Shown here: positions 27,401 through 36,492 of the stretch, piece by piece
How positions within the stretch are numbered: position 1 is the first letter of the stretch
How the letters are laid out: each line of letters opens with the position of its first letter
From: Saprospiraceae bacterium
GTDB lineage: Bacteria > Bacteroidota > Bacteroidia > Chitinophagales > Saprospiraceae
NCBI GenBank assembly: GCA_028282725.1
Contig: JANQHF010000073.1
Location: forward strand, 1 to 64,000
Direction: 5' to 3'
Length of the DNA: 64,000 bases
Notes under the pieces: model-generated
Database searches by the model: none
The model's input: the letters and a program-made list of their open reading frames with translations, nothing else
What the model was told of the DNA's origin: nothing
Translations under genes and position numbers: made by a program

Positions 27401-28927
27401 ATGGACCAGTCAGGAAATGTTACCGAAGGTGCGGTGAATATATTGGTAGAAGCCAAATCGAACTGGACAGAATGCGATGATGGAGATCCCTGTACTGTGA
27501 ACGACAGGATTTTTGGCTCTTGCCCTTGTGCGGGATCGCCTTCAATTTCTGATTTTGATCAGGACAACATTCTGGACTGCATGGATGATGAAATTACTAT
27601 CTGTTTGGATGGTCAGCCATTCAGTATCGGATATGACAGTCTTGAATACTACCGGGAAGCTGGAGCTTCAGGAGGAGCATGTGATGCTTCGGAACTTTCA
27701 GCCCATATAGCCGGTGAAGTGCGCACTACCCGTGGAGAGTTGATCCAGGATGTCGTCATCCGGCTCAATGACGAGCGAACCGAGACGACTACTGCAGATG
27801 GGCAATACATGTTTGAAGAAAACCAAATGTACACTCGGTATGAACTGCTTCCAATCAGAGATGGTGATGACCTAAATGGGGTAACGACACTGGATCTTGT
27901 GATGTTACAAGAATACATCCTGCGGACGAGAACGATAGAAGATCCGTATCTGATGATTGCCGCTGACATCAACAACGACGGCAGAATTTCGGCACTGGAT
28001 CTGGTAGATCTACAGCGTGCTCTATTGGGAGTGACGGATGGTTTTGAGCAAAACAGGAGTTGGAGATTTGTAATCGAAAACTTTGAATTTGACGATATGA
28101 GGGATCCTTTCGACTATGATGAGATCAATGTAATTTCCAATCTTGATAAGGATATGATGGAAGAAAATTGGATTGGGATCAAAATTGGGGATTTGAATGA
28201 AAATGTCATTCCAAATGAATTGATTTCTGAAAGCCGTTCGTCGGACGAATTGACTCTGTTGATAGAAAACCGAAAAGTGGAAAAAGACCAGGAAATCTCC
28301 ATTCCCATTGCGATTGCTTCTAAGGAACAAATTCTTGGATTGCAGATGGGCATGCGGTTGAACGGATTGGAGATTATGGGAATTTCTTCTGACCTAATGA
28401 ACATTGAACCGAGCCAATTCACTGTTGTGAAAAGAGGAGCCTCCGAAGATTTTAATATGGTCTGGCATCATTCTGAACCCGTTGAAATGGAAGACGAGTT
28501 GTTCCAACTGAAGATTAAATCTTGGAGGTCAGGTGATCTTCAGAATATGATATCCCTGCATTTTCTTCAACCGGAAGCCCTGGCCGTCATCGAAGGTCAC
28601 AGGGAAGTTCAGATTCGACTTGAATTTGAAAATCCTGGCACTAGTGATGCTTTAGAAATAACCGCCGTTGAATTATTTCAAAATCAACCGAATCCTTTTA
28701 ATGGTGAAACGATGATCCAATTCACCATTCCGGAGTCAGGTATCGTACAGCTCACATTTTTTGATGAAGCCGGACAAATGATCCTGGATCTAGAGGATGT
28801 ATACCACAAAGGTATTAATGCGATCCGTCTGACAAGGAGGGATCTGAAAATGCTGAATGGCCTCATCTATTATCGAATGAGATACCAGGATCAGACCATA
28901 AGCAGAAAAATGGTTCTTTCCCGGTAA
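24497..28927 (+). CDS. Giant T9SS surface protein with dockerin-like and cohesin-like modules (paralogue 2)
   Basis: The 1476-residue protein has a signal peptide (cleavage near PSSGQ). Residues about 30-250 are the Cys-containing module shared with the preceding gene (YYCEYGNVGAIAQVAPE, YVYVILDRSTQLVV). A DUF11-type repeat follows (FIYAIGDTVIFDITVHNEG, about 256-388), then HYR-like domains with SALDWCSNS-type motifs. A Cys-rich linker (CDDGDPCTVNDRIFGSCPC, near 995) and a carboxypeptidase-regulatory-like domain come next. The dockerin-like double loop (NGVTTLDLVMLQEYIL, then AADINNDGRISALDLVDLQ) spans about 1123-1180. The cohesin-like domain (LIENRKVEKDQEISIPIAI onward) spans about 1248-1381, and the T9SS type A sorting domain ends the protein (NQPNPFNGETMIQF onward). 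No catalytic motif is seen. Confidence 0.85.
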   Translation: MTDLQVFKTWIYISVWVILPVFPSSGQTLDPALLYQVIPSCESPTTGKPTKEDQYFYQLTIDSLPSLSEDFDISLNGTSIVQFHVEANTLPFVRSIGPLNHSGVGGTFNQYVLRSLTTGDADTLFLPELVCGYTTHNGSNRAGYYCEYGNVGAIAQVAPEVLNAPQIPEKTYVYVILDRSTQLVVDRNFSGHFQGLVDLSAYEIHAFAVNFESQADFINSVVIGQTLDQDDVQVCFGLCGIFDLTVDCSSFDLSLEKNVRDGFIYAIGDTVIFDITVHNEGIVTAYDILIEDFIPEELEFLPDLNPSWNALRITTSVDSLTAGSSVTIPLFARVSALTRSIEVENVAEILFATDVPGKTSPAFDNDSEPNNNVNGEDDIDEVVINVLENLCAATFEISVGNEPVCADRPLVLMSIVEMAHLPIVQFQWRKDGEIVSRDSMHIINEHSDGDYGEYSLTIVDAIGCSGTEFIVLEPVNTDLRLSCYTDIYLGINEECEIDILPSMLVTQDNVPAINDYTFEIRDESQILLDLSDLMTFGPGRILEGRIVNPCTGETMCWSNIHIENKGLPEFSYYNEQFFETKCATITNEDPALIIDQFNLRKGDQILNALQYEELLNASLCLQEWHVDVEDDIGRSSNSCDPLEVRRIYYIHDQERRYSIEEVTLLVQPIQPDSIIMPGDLANISCKEGLSPADLSSFPVLKDNGEEVSLNGLFENQSALFCNVSIRYNDQEFSEGCKFGMSKIVRRWSALDWCSNSFVEDVQFIFVVDQLAPEVEKESEQITLTTAPFACHLSIDLSDYLTVKDNCDPSPIVSADHYEDLNLFLGLGEHTISILATDQCGNQTQDSLKIEVRETTPPVAILKKNLSISLTEDMSQDNNYVLASSLDAGSHDHQCGPVEFWIARSSEILQVTSEGGQFELDGDLKNCMSDLSVLDLNNDLIISREELFRERVSFCCQDIGTEVEIVVRIMDQSGNVTEGAVNILVEAKSNWTECDDGDPCTVNDRIFGSCPCAGSPSISDFDQDNILDCMDDEITICLDGQPFSIGYDSLEYYREAGASGGACDASELSAHIAGEVRTTRGELIQDVVIRLNDERTETTTADGQYMFEENQMYTRYELLPIRDGDDLNGVTTLDLVMLQEYILRTRTIEDPYLMIAADINNDGRISALDLVDLQRALLGVTDGFEQNRSWRFVIENFEFDDMRDPFDYDEINVISNLDKDMMEENWIGIKIGDLNENVIPNELISESRSSDELTLLIENRKVEKDQEISIPIAIASKEQILGLQMGMRLNGLEIMGISSDLMNIEPSQFTVVKRGASEDFNMVWHHSEPVEMEDELFQLKIKSWRSGDLQNMISLHFLQPEALAVIEGHREVQIRLEFENPGTSDALEITAVELFQNQPNPFNGETMIQFTIPESGIVQLTFFDEAGQMILDLEDVYHKGINAIRLTRRDLKMLNGLIYYRMRYQDQTISRKMVLSR

Positions 28928-28994
28928 TATCCTTTGCTCTTATGATTGTGCGGACTTATGCACTGAACTAAAGAATTGAAGGTCAAGCCTATTT

Positions 28995-30785
28995 CTATTC
29001 CCGGCATTCTTTAATCGAAATATCCATTTGTCCACCTGTCAGGATTTCAAAGCTATTCATGAATTCAAAACTTTGATCAGAAGTTGCGAGGAGACTTCCA
29101 TTGATGTCGATTCGACCACTATAGGAAATGGCCTGCATACTGCTGTATTGGGTGGTGGAATCGATGAGACCTGGCAGGGGATTTTGGTCATTACAATTAC
29201 TCAATGGGGTGGGGACCGGAGTAAATGTAAAATTAAAGTCAAATCCATCAGGTGACCATTTATCGTCCCATTCCAACCAAATCATTTGGTCTCTCTGAAC
29301 CTGGAGATCGCGTATTTCAGATGCATAGAAATATCCTGATCCGCTCAAACAATCATCATCACTTTGGGCAAGCAGAGTGCTATTGTGACATTGTCCGGTA
29401 TGAATGAATAATCTTGTATCAACACCTTGATTACAACTGGCAACATCTATTGTTCCGTCTTCGGGTGCGATGAATTGATACCATCTCGCATGTGTCGCTC
29501 CTGTCTGACTGGCTCCTGCACCGGTTGTGATTGCACCAGTGGAAAAAGTTCCATTGGTTGTAATGGAGATTGATTGATCACAGCTTTCACCAGGATCAGG
29601 CAGACATATGTTGATTACGTCACGGATAAGATCACCGGGTTCTGTCCCAAATCCCAAACTAAAATTTACGCCAACACCCCATTGATGGCAATAACTCATA
29701 ATGGTTCCACCTTGGGCCGGAATGGGAGCATTTTGACAACCTGGAGGAGGACCCCCACATGCGTCGATCGCTTCATCGCCATTTGGACCCCAAACACATT
29801 CATGGGTATGTCGTGATCCCAGGTTATGCCCGATTTCATGTGCAACGACGTGCACGTCCCAGGAATAGTTGCCCGGCAGTCCCGTCGCCCCATCCACGTT
29901 GCTATAGGCAAAGGCATTCGATCGATTACAGATGCCGTTGATCAATGCGACTCCACCGTTGGGATTTGCATCACCGGATAATAGATGGGCCACGTTCCCG
30001 GGGAATGAATTTCCCAGGTGATTTTTAAAACTGGTCAGTGCATTTTGAGCAGAAGTGTGATCATACGGATCCGGTTGTTCCCATATGAAAATATCTTCAA
30101 TCTCTATGGAGATGGATTCCTGGGAATAGATTGCCTGGACCTGGTGAAAAAGGTCATAGATGTACTGTGTAGTTGCTGTTGTAGAAAATCCGAAAGATTC
30201 AAATAAAGCATAATCACAAACAAAGTAAACCTTTATCGTATCACCTGTCAGAGACTTATAGGCGGTACTTCCGGACTTGACATTAGTCATATCGTATAAA
30301 TCCTCACTTTGACAGGACCATGACGTAGCGGACTTGGAAATATCTTCCGGTCTTAGTTTTATCTCCGTCCCCGAACTGTAACACCTGTAGTTTCCATTGG
30401 GATCTGAGATCAGGGCGCTCATTTGTTTTCCGTAAATCTTTAAAGCGATCAGAGAATGCTCTTCAGCTACTGCATACCCGTGATAATAAAGCGTGTTGCC
30501 TGGAATCCTTTGGCCGGGCCTGCTTGCAGATAATTTTACTTTTTGCGGATGGCCATTGCGCGAAGGGAGATACGTGATAAAAGATTCTGGCTTTTGCTTT
30601 AGAAGATGATTCAGACCTGAAATCTTTGTATGTAAGTTCTTTCCGTTACTCGTTTCAGCAAATTCGATCAACTCAATGATTCCATTTGGCAGAACTTCTT
30701 TGTCTTGTCCAAATAGCGCTGGGAGGGTGGCGGTGACATTTGTGACTAAGATCAACACCCATACAGCGGTTTTGGAGAATTTCAT
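28995..30785 (-). CDS. Exported M12B-type (reprolysin-like) metalloprotease
   Basis: The 596-residue protein has a signal peptide (cleavage near LFGQ) and a propeptide of about 150 residues. The metalloprotease domain carries HEIGHNLGSRHTHE near residue 315 (HExxHxxGxxH zinc motif) and GGTIMSYCHQWG (Met-turn) about 45 residues on. A proprotein-convertase-P-like or jelly-roll region (ARWYQFIAPEDGTIDVASC) follows. The last 35 residues (INGSLLATSDQSFEF...MDISIKECRE) resemble the short C-terminal region of the frameshifted homologue at 2970-5122. The gene is intact. It sits between two giant surface protein genes, so processing of those proteins is a reasonable guess, but nothing in the sequence proves it. 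Confidence 0.87.
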   Translation of the reverse strand: MKFSKTAVWVLILVTNVTATLPALFGQDKEVLPNGIIELIEFAETSNGKNLHTKISGLNHLLKQKPESFITYLPSRNGHPQKVKLSASRPGQRIPGNTLYYHGYAVAEEHSLIALKIYGKQMSALISDPNGNYRCYSSGTEIKLRPEDISKSATSWSCQSEDLYDMTNVKSGSTAYKSLTGDTIKVYFVCDYALFESFGFSTTATTQYIYDLFHQVQAIYSQESISIEIEDIFIWEQPDPYDHTSAQNALTSFKNHLGNSFPGNVAHLLSGDANPNGGVALINGICNRSNAFAYSNVDGATGLPGNYSWDVHVVAHEIGHNLGSRHTHECVWGPNGDEAIDACGGPPPGCQNAPIPAQGGTIMSYCHQWGVGVNFSLGFGTEPGDLIRDVINICLPDPGESCDQSISITTNGTFSTGAITTGAGASQTGATHARWYQFIAPEDGTIDVASCNQGVDTRLFIHTGQCHNSTLLAQSDDDCLSGSGYFYASEIRDLQVQRDQMIWLEWDDKWSPDGFDFNFTFTPVPTPLSNCNDQNPLPGLIDSTTQYSSMQAISYSGRIDINGSLLATSDQSFEFMNSFEILTGGQMDISIKECRE

Positions 30786-30915
30786 GGTGTAGATACTAAG
30801 GGGTTAATAAATCAATGCTTGCCTCTGAGTTTCTCGGAGAATGCGTATCTATGACGGCCTCAATGATCGTTCTCACAGTGATTTTCAATACATTAATGCC
30901 AAGTACTTTACACTT

Positions 30916-31506
30916 ATGGATATTACACTTCGGAAGGAATCAACACGCTTTTTGACCAGGAATCTTCTCTATTTGGTCCTGCTTCTGAACCCGTGGTCCA
31001 TGTCAGGTCAGTTCTTTTTCACGGAAGTGCATAGTGTCTGGGATGATCGCCTTGACGAATGGGAAATCCTGGCGATCGATGAAGCAGAAAATGAAGAAGT
31101 CGTCATTCGGCTGAGTATGATTTGGCCCCTAAGTCAAAATTGGAATGAGTGGCGAATAGATAGCGATCAAATCAATGGGACAATGAAGACCAAATGGAGA
31201 GATGATCCGTCTCAATGGGAGTTAAGGACAGATTCATCCGTTGTAACCATACGACAGGTAAATCGATATGATCCCGGAAGATGGGAAGTCAGAGAAGGGA
31301 ACAGCAGGGTGTTGCTTTCAACAAGATATAGGGGAGTAGGAAATGAATGGATCATTCCCCGACAGATAGATCAATGGTATATGTATGCCGAATTTCCAAA
31401 TGATGTACGTGATTGGATCATCGAAGATTACCTGGATCATCGATTCAGTGCTGTCTTTCGGTTATCACTGATTTTTATCGCCTTATGGCAAACCCTCCCC
31501 AAATAG
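30916..31506 (+). CDS. Exported Trp-rich repeat protein of unknown function
   Basis: I choose the ATG at 30916 (196 residues). It leads into a hydrophobic signal segment (NLLYLVLLLNPWSMSGQ), while the ATG at 30841 adds 25 unrelated residues. The mature part repeats a motif of about 20-25 residues built on W-x-[VILR]-x: LDEWEILAIDEAENEE, WNEWRIDSD, PSQWELRTDSSVVTIRQ, PGRWEVREGNSRVLLST and GNEWIIPRQ. This suggests a small all-beta repeat fold with exposed Trp ladders, possibly glycan-binding. I do not recognise a named family. It is divergent from the metalloprotease gene and lies upstream of a giant surface protein gene. Confidence 0.7.
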   Translation: MDITLRKESTRFLTRNLLYLVLLLNPWSMSGQFFFTEVHSVWDDRLDEWEILAIDEAENEEVVIRLSMIWPLSQNWNEWRIDSDQINGTMKTKWRDDPSQWELRTDSSVVTIRQVNRYDPGRWEVREGNSRVLLSTRYRGVGNEWIIPRQIDQWYMYAEFPNDVRDWIIEDYLDHRFSAVFRLSLIFIALWQTLPK

Positions 31507-31576
31507 AGGTACTATGGTTTACGCTGTTTTTTGAAAAAAATATGCCAATTTTATATATATAATAAAATTATATATG

Positions 31577-31584
31577 TACGTTTG
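31577..31584 (+). promoter_or_regulatory. -7 promoter box of giant paralogue 3
   Basis: TACGTTTG matches TAnnTTTG. It is preceded by an AT-rich inverted repeat (AATTTTAT ... ATAAAATT, 31548-31569), similar in character to the region before 21003. The leader to the ATG at 31706 is about 115 bases. Confidence 0.5.
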
Positions 31585-31635
31585 CCTTATCTAAGTATGT
31601 AAAAGACGGAACAGCCATGCTTAGAGACGAGATCA

Positions 31636-31693
31636 TTAATTATTAATAGGCTCACCTCAACCCCAAAGTTTAGAGCAAACTTTTAATAATTAA
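31636..31693 (+). promoter_or_regulatory. Nested inverted repeats in the leader of giant paralogue 3
   Basis: An outer pair, TTAATTATTAA (31636-31646) and TTAATAATTAA (31683-31693), encloses an inner perfect pair, AAAGTTT (31665-31671) and AAACTTT (31677-31683). The right outer arm ends 12 bases before the ATG at 31706, so the fold would occlude the A/T-rich translation start region that Bacteroidota depend on. Confidence 0.4.
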
Positions 31694-31705
31694 ACCCCAA
31701 ATCTC

Positions 31706-34700
31706 ATGAAAAGATTGAAGACACTCAGTCTGTTCTTTTTCGTATGTATATGTCTGTGTGTTCATCAACTGGAAGCTCAATCCCAATCCAGTTCATGTGC
31801 AGACCGAACCAATTTTTCTGTTGATCAAAATTGCGAATTCAAGATAACCCCTGAAGTTCTGCGTGTCACGGGACCGACACCAGGAAGTATAACTTTTAAT
31901 GTGGGTACTGGTTCCACCGCTTCTTTTGTTTCAGGAATGGTCGTTGGATCGATTAAGAATTTAGGCATTCCCAACGGGGGAGTAGTAGAATATACTCTCT
32001 ATGAAAGCATTGATGGTTCTGGCCCGATGTTATGTTGGGGAACATTAAATTTTGAAATCAAATTCGTTCCGGACCCGGAGACGAGTACAGTGACAGTCAT
32101 GTGCAGTCAGCCTCCGCCGGATTTGCCGACCATAGCAGATGTACGTGCCAATTTGGATAACCTTTGTTCTGCAACCGTAACTGATCTTACCGAAGAATTT
32201 GAGGTCACAGGAGATGTTTGTGGAGGTTTCGTCACTGTCAGGACGATAAGAGGCCAGGTGGACTACCACGGGTCCAAGGCTACTAAGATTCTGAGATTGG
32301 ATACAATAATAGAAACCCCACTGGACACCAGCATGGTCGTTTGTCCTTTGGGCGGTCCTTCAAAACTGGACGCTATTGTCTTATTCTGTGAGGACATTGA
32401 AAATAAGTATCCAACTCCGGAAGTCGTGGAAGAATATGCAGCAGAAGGAATAAGAGGAGCCTATCCTCACCTCGACAAGGGTCCGGATACAACGATTATC
32501 CTTAAGGATTCTGTTATTCAGTTGAGAGATACAGTGCAGGAGAAGATCCTTGTCACAGATGATTTTGGAAATGAATATTGGGTTTTAAGCGATGTGGTCA
32601 ATAAGAGAGATACGACGATCAAAGTGCCTGATACAACCATCACGGCGATCGTTGTGCCACTAAAGGATTCTCCGGTTTGTAATCTGAGCGTGAAATATGC
32701 CGATCAGCAATTTCCCGGTTGTGCCGGTCCTGATTCCAAAATTATGAGGACGTGGAGTATCCTGGATTGGTGCAATGGAAGCCTCAAAGAATGCGTGCAG
32801 TGGATTATCGTGGAAACAGAGGGACCAAAGATTATCCCGATAAAAGATGCTTTTCCCGGTATTGCACCCTGGATTTGTACTGCTCAATACCAGTTGACTG
32901 CCGAAGTGGATCAAGGTTGTTCAGAGACGATTGAACTGATTTTCACAACTACCAAGGGAATCATCAATGAAAACAACGTACTGATTGATCTTTGGCCCGA
33001 TGAAGTTGTGGAAGTCATCGCCATTGCCATCGATGATTGCGGGCAACGGGATACGGATACATTTTATGTGACTCCGTTTGACAGTTTGCCACCTGTGGCT
33101 ATTGCGAATGACCAGATCAATGTCTCCTTATCAGGGGATCCATTGGTGATCGATCCGCGGGATGACAGGGGAACGGCAAAAGTGTACGTTGATGCCATAG
33201 ATGAAGGCTCGCATAATTCCGGTTGTGGAGAAGTCAATAAATGTTTGTTACTCAAAGAGGAATTGCAAGATCCGGTTATCATCGGAGGCGTACATGTTGA
33301 AGTCGGCGGACAACCGATCTATCATTCTCATGGATGCGAACCCGATGGGATCCTACCTGCAATCCCTCAGACCAAGCTGAATCCGGGCCGACCTGAAATT
33401 CCATACGTGGTCTGTAAGGATTTCATCAAATTCTGTTGCGCATCACTCGGTGATAACAATGTCGCAATGATCGTCACCAATAGAGGAGACAGGGAAGCTA
33501 TAACATGGACAATTGTGAGCGTTGAAGACAAATCGTTTTCGATAATTGAGTGTCCTGATCCAATCTATGTAGGCTGTGATGAGGACTTTGAAATACCAAG
33601 ACCCACTATTTTCCAGAGCATCTGTAATATAGATGAATTGGAAATGACACTTATAGAGGACAGGGACAATTGTGGAAATGGAACCAATTTCTATACCTGG
33701 AGAAAAGATGGAGAAGTGGTTTGCGTCACCGAAGTCAGATTTGACGCAAGAAGTGGGTTTAACCCATATGAAATAAAATGGCCCAAACATTACAATGATG
33801 CCATTCTTCCCGGTATTCGAAGAGAGTGCGAGCTCCTGGTCGATGACGATGGACTTCCTGTCCTTGACTCCGATGGAAATGAGCAAAATGTATTTGTGGA
33901 AATTGAAGAGAATATCAGAATGGGTGCACCATTCGAATGTACCGGTGATGGATTTACCGGAGAGCCGATATGGTGTAATTCCAGTTGTGGATTGATCGGC
34001 GTAAACTTTGAGGACCAAACCCTTGAATCCGTGGAAGGATGCCGGAAGATCATCAGGACCTGGACTATTATTGACTGGTGTACCTGGGATCCCAATACCC
34101 TTAAACCTGATGATGACAATGACAGATTCACTCCGGTCAATGACGAATGGCTGGGAGAAGGGGATTGGTTGACGGATCGAAGAACTACACCTGGTGCTTT
34201 ATGCGAAGAATGTGTAAAACCCGGACCACCTGCCGATTACATTTACTTCCGCTATGATACGGTTGACCTTGATGGTTACTATTCATTCGATCAGATCATT
34301 AAGATCGTCGATAATGACGAACCTATCGTTACTGCACCCGATACGGTAAGACTGAGTATTTCCGGAGGGGCGACTACCAAGGATGGTGGATTTGATGAAT
34401 GTTTTGCCGAGGATGTATTAAGTGCTTCTGTTGTGGATTTCTGTGGAGATCTCGAAATAGATGTTTCTCGTGCTGACTGGTTTATTCAGGTGTTTAAGTT
34501 GGTTGATGGTGTTCCGGAGTCAATTGCAACAAAGGAGACCATAGGTCCGGATGCAACGATGAGTACGCAGCAAGGAATGACAGGAGATGTTCACCTGATC
34601 AGATGGGCAGTACGGGATGGTTGTGGCAATACGGGCTCTGCCTCCACATACGTGTTGTTCTTAGAGGACAAAAAACCGACACCGATATGTATTCAGAATT

Positions 34701-36184
34701 TGAGTACGAGTACCATGACCAATTCGGGAACGGCCACCATCTGGGCTGCGGATTTTGATGCAGGTAGTTTTGATAATTGTAGCGAAGTCGATGTCTTCTT
34801 CAAGGATGAAGACGGGAATTTTGTACCGTCACTGACTTTCACATGTGATGATATTGAAAATGGTATCAGCCAGATATTTGATCTCGAATTGTATGCTGTG
34901 GATGAATTGGGTAACCATGATTTCTGTATGGTGTCCCTGCGGGTCGATGACTTCAATGACAATTGTCCTGATGTGAATGGTGCGACCAATGTCGTATCGG
35001 GTGAAGTAGCAACGGCATTCGGTGACATGGTGGAAGAAGTCATGATTTCTCTGGATGTTGGAATGACCGGTATGACAAACGTCCACGGCAAATATGCCTT
35101 TAATGATATCCTGTACAATTCATTCGAGATCAAGGCAACGAAAGATTCGGACTATCTCAATGGCGTCACCTCCCTGGATGCATTGTTGATCCAGAGACAT
35201 ATGCTGGCACTCAGTCAATTGGATTCACCTTATAAACTGATTGCCGCAGATATCAATAATGATGGACGGGTCAGCTCCCTGGATTTGGTTGATCTCAGAA
35301 AATTGATCCTGGGTATTATCGATGAATTGCCACAAAACCAGAGTTGGAGATTTGTCTCCGCCGCGATTGGTATTGATGATCCGGAATCACCGTTTCCATT
35401 TCCTGAATCGATCAATGTCCGAAATTTCGACGGACACGAGACCTCTCAGAATTTCACAGGAGTAAAAATTGGTGATGTGAATGGAAATGCGGTTGCTAAC
35501 AGTTTGATTGCCGCGGATAGCCGTACTTCAGGGATTCTGGAATTGATCACAGAAGGACGACATGTTGAAAAGGGAGAAGAAGTCGACGTTGTCTTCGAGC
35601 TTCAGAAAGATCAGCAATTATCGGCATTCCAATTCACACTTGATTTAGAAGGTGTGGAATTCCTCGGTATTGAGGCAAATCAGCTAGACATAGATGACAG
35701 TAATTTTGCGCTCCTGGACCGCCGGACACTTACGACTACCTGGTATTCAACTGAAACGTATCAGTCCACAGGTCAAATGTTTACTCTGAAATTAAGGGGC
35801 CTTGAATCTGTTGACTTGAATGAAGCGATCGCAGTAAGCTCACGGGCAACGAGGGCAATCGCTTATTCGCCATCCGGAGATCCACTGTCGGTGCAATTGG
35901 ACTTCACTTCGGGTAATACTGATCACTATATACTTTATCAGAATATGCCAAACCCATTTGATGAATACACGAGTATAGGATTCCTTATGCCTCGTGCAGG
36001 AAAGGCCAGTTTGATCGTCTTTGATGTTACAGGAAAATCAGTACTGGTTAGGAATGGACAATATAATGCGGGTTATAATGAATTGATCATCAATAAGGCA
36101 GAGTTGGGTGATGCTGGCGTGCTTTATTATCAATTCAACAGCGAGGATTTCACTGATACAAAAAAGATGATCTTGATCGACTAA
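31706..36184 (+). CDS. Giant T9SS surface protein with dockerin-like and cohesin-like modules (paralogue 3)
   Basis: The 1492-residue protein has a signal peptide (cleavage near LEAQSQ). It starts with the CADRTNFSVDQNCEF domain also found in paralogues 1 and 4. HYR-like domains follow, with WSILDWCNGSLKECVQWI near 350 and TWTIIDWCTWDPNT near 780. The motif PTPICIQNLSTSTMTNSG lies near 991, then a carboxypeptidase-regulatory-like domain (about 1095). The dockerin-like double loop (NGVTSLDALLIQRHMLA, then AADINNDGRVSSLDLVDLR) spans about 1147-1207. The cohesin-like domain (EGRHVEKGEEVDVVFELQ onward) spans about 1275-1400, and the sorting domain (NMPNPFDEYTSIGF onward) ends the protein. It aligns by eye over nearly its full length with the second half of paralogue 4, pointing to local duplication. 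It is followed by a terminator and a LytTR regulator. Confidence 0.87.
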   Translation: MKRLKTLSLFFFVCICLCVHQLEAQSQSSSCADRTNFSVDQNCEFKITPEVLRVTGPTPGSITFNVGTGSTASFVSGMVVGSIKNLGIPNGGVVEYTLYESIDGSGPMLCWGTLNFEIKFVPDPETSTVTVMCSQPPPDLPTIADVRANLDNLCSATVTDLTEEFEVTGDVCGGFVTVRTIRGQVDYHGSKATKILRLDTIIETPLDTSMVVCPLGGPSKLDAIVLFCEDIENKYPTPEVVEEYAAEGIRGAYPHLDKGPDTTIILKDSVIQLRDTVQEKILVTDDFGNEYWVLSDVVNKRDTTIKVPDTTITAIVVPLKDSPVCNLSVKYADQQFPGCAGPDSKIMRTWSILDWCNGSLKECVQWIIVETEGPKIIPIKDAFPGIAPWICTAQYQLTAEVDQGCSETIELIFTTTKGIINENNVLIDLWPDEVVEVIAIAIDDCGQRDTDTFYVTPFDSLPPVAIANDQINVSLSGDPLVIDPRDDRGTAKVYVDAIDEGSHNSGCGEVNKCLLLKEELQDPVIIGGVHVEVGGQPIYHSHGCEPDGILPAIPQTKLNPGRPEIPYVVCKDFIKFCCASLGDNNVAMIVTNRGDREAITWTIVSVEDKSFSIIECPDPIYVGCDEDFEIPRPTIFQSICNIDELEMTLIEDRDNCGNGTNFYTWRKDGEVVCVTEVRFDARSGFNPYEIKWPKHYNDAILPGIRRECELLVDDDGLPVLDSDGNEQNVFVEIEENIRMGAPFECTGDGFTGEPIWCNSSCGLIGVNFEDQTLESVEGCRKIIRTWTIIDWCTWDPNTLKPDDDNDRFTPVNDEWLGEGDWLTDRRTTPGALCEECVKPGPPADYIYFRYDTVDLDGYYSFDQIIKIVDNDEPIVTAPDTVRLSISGGATTKDGGFDECFAEDVLSASVVDFCGDLEIDVSRADWFIQVFKLVDGVPESIATKETIGPDATMSTQQGMTGDVHLIRWAVRDGCGNTGSASTYVLFLEDKKPTPICIQNLSTSTMTNSGTATIWAADFDAGSFDNCSEVDVFFKDEDGNFVPSLTFTCDDIENGISQIFDLELYAVDELGNHDFCMVSLRVDDFNDNCPDVNGATNVVSGEVATAFGDMVEEVMISLDVGMTGMTNVHGKYAFNDILYNSFEIKATKDSDYLNGVTSLDALLIQRHMLALSQLDSPYKLIAADINNDGRVSSLDLVDLRKLILGIIDELPQNQSWRFVSAAIGIDDPESPFPFPESINVRNFDGHETSQNFTGVKIGDVNGNAVANSLIAADSRTSGILELITEGRHVEKGEEVDVVFELQKDQQLSAFQFTLDLEGVEFLGIEANQLDIDDSNFALLDRRTLTTTWYSTETYQSTGQMFTLKLRGLESVDLNEAIAVSSRATRAIAYSPSGDPLSVQLDFTSGNTDHYILYQNMPNPFDEYTSIGFLMPRAGKASLIVFDVTGKSVLVRNGQYNAGYNELIINKAELGDAGVLYYQFNSEDFTDTKKMILID

Positions 36185-36273
36185 AGAGATAATGATAGGT
36201 TCGAGATAGCAGACCAATAACTGTGTTCATTACTTAAGAATTAATTATTAAAGGTTCTTGAGGATAAGAAAGA

Positions 36274-36303
36274 CCTGCTCCGATCACCGGAGCGGGTTTT
36301 TTA
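36274..36303 (+). terminator. Rho-independent terminator of giant paralogue 3
   Basis: CCTGCTCCG, loop ATCAC, CGGAGCGGG and a run of six T. It lies 90 bases after the stop. Confidence 0.9.
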
Positions 36304-36427
36304 TGTGATCCATGTTTCGCGATGGACCCGGGGACCCTTTTTGATCGCGTATTAAGTAGCGGGTTTGTATTTTTTTGTATGCAGGCCTCTACCGGGCTAT
36401 AGGTTGTTAATTACCTTTTATCACTCC

Positions 36428-36480
36428 CAAAGTGTAGTTAGTGTATGATAATTATTTGTTACTTTCATTCGCAAAGTGTA
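36428..36480 (+). promoter_or_regulatory. Direct repeat CAAAGTGTA before a LytTR regulator gene
   Basis: CAAAGTGTA occurs at 36428-36436 and again at 36472-36480, spaced 44 bases start to start (about four helical turns). The second copy ends 12 bases before the TTG start of the LytTR gene. Between them is TTGTTACTTTCATTC (36456-36470), which recurs with two changes upstream of giant paralogue 4. LytTR proteins bind pairs of direct repeats, so this may be an autoregulatory site. Confidence 0.4.
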
Positions 36481-36492
36481 AAGAATTGTCTT

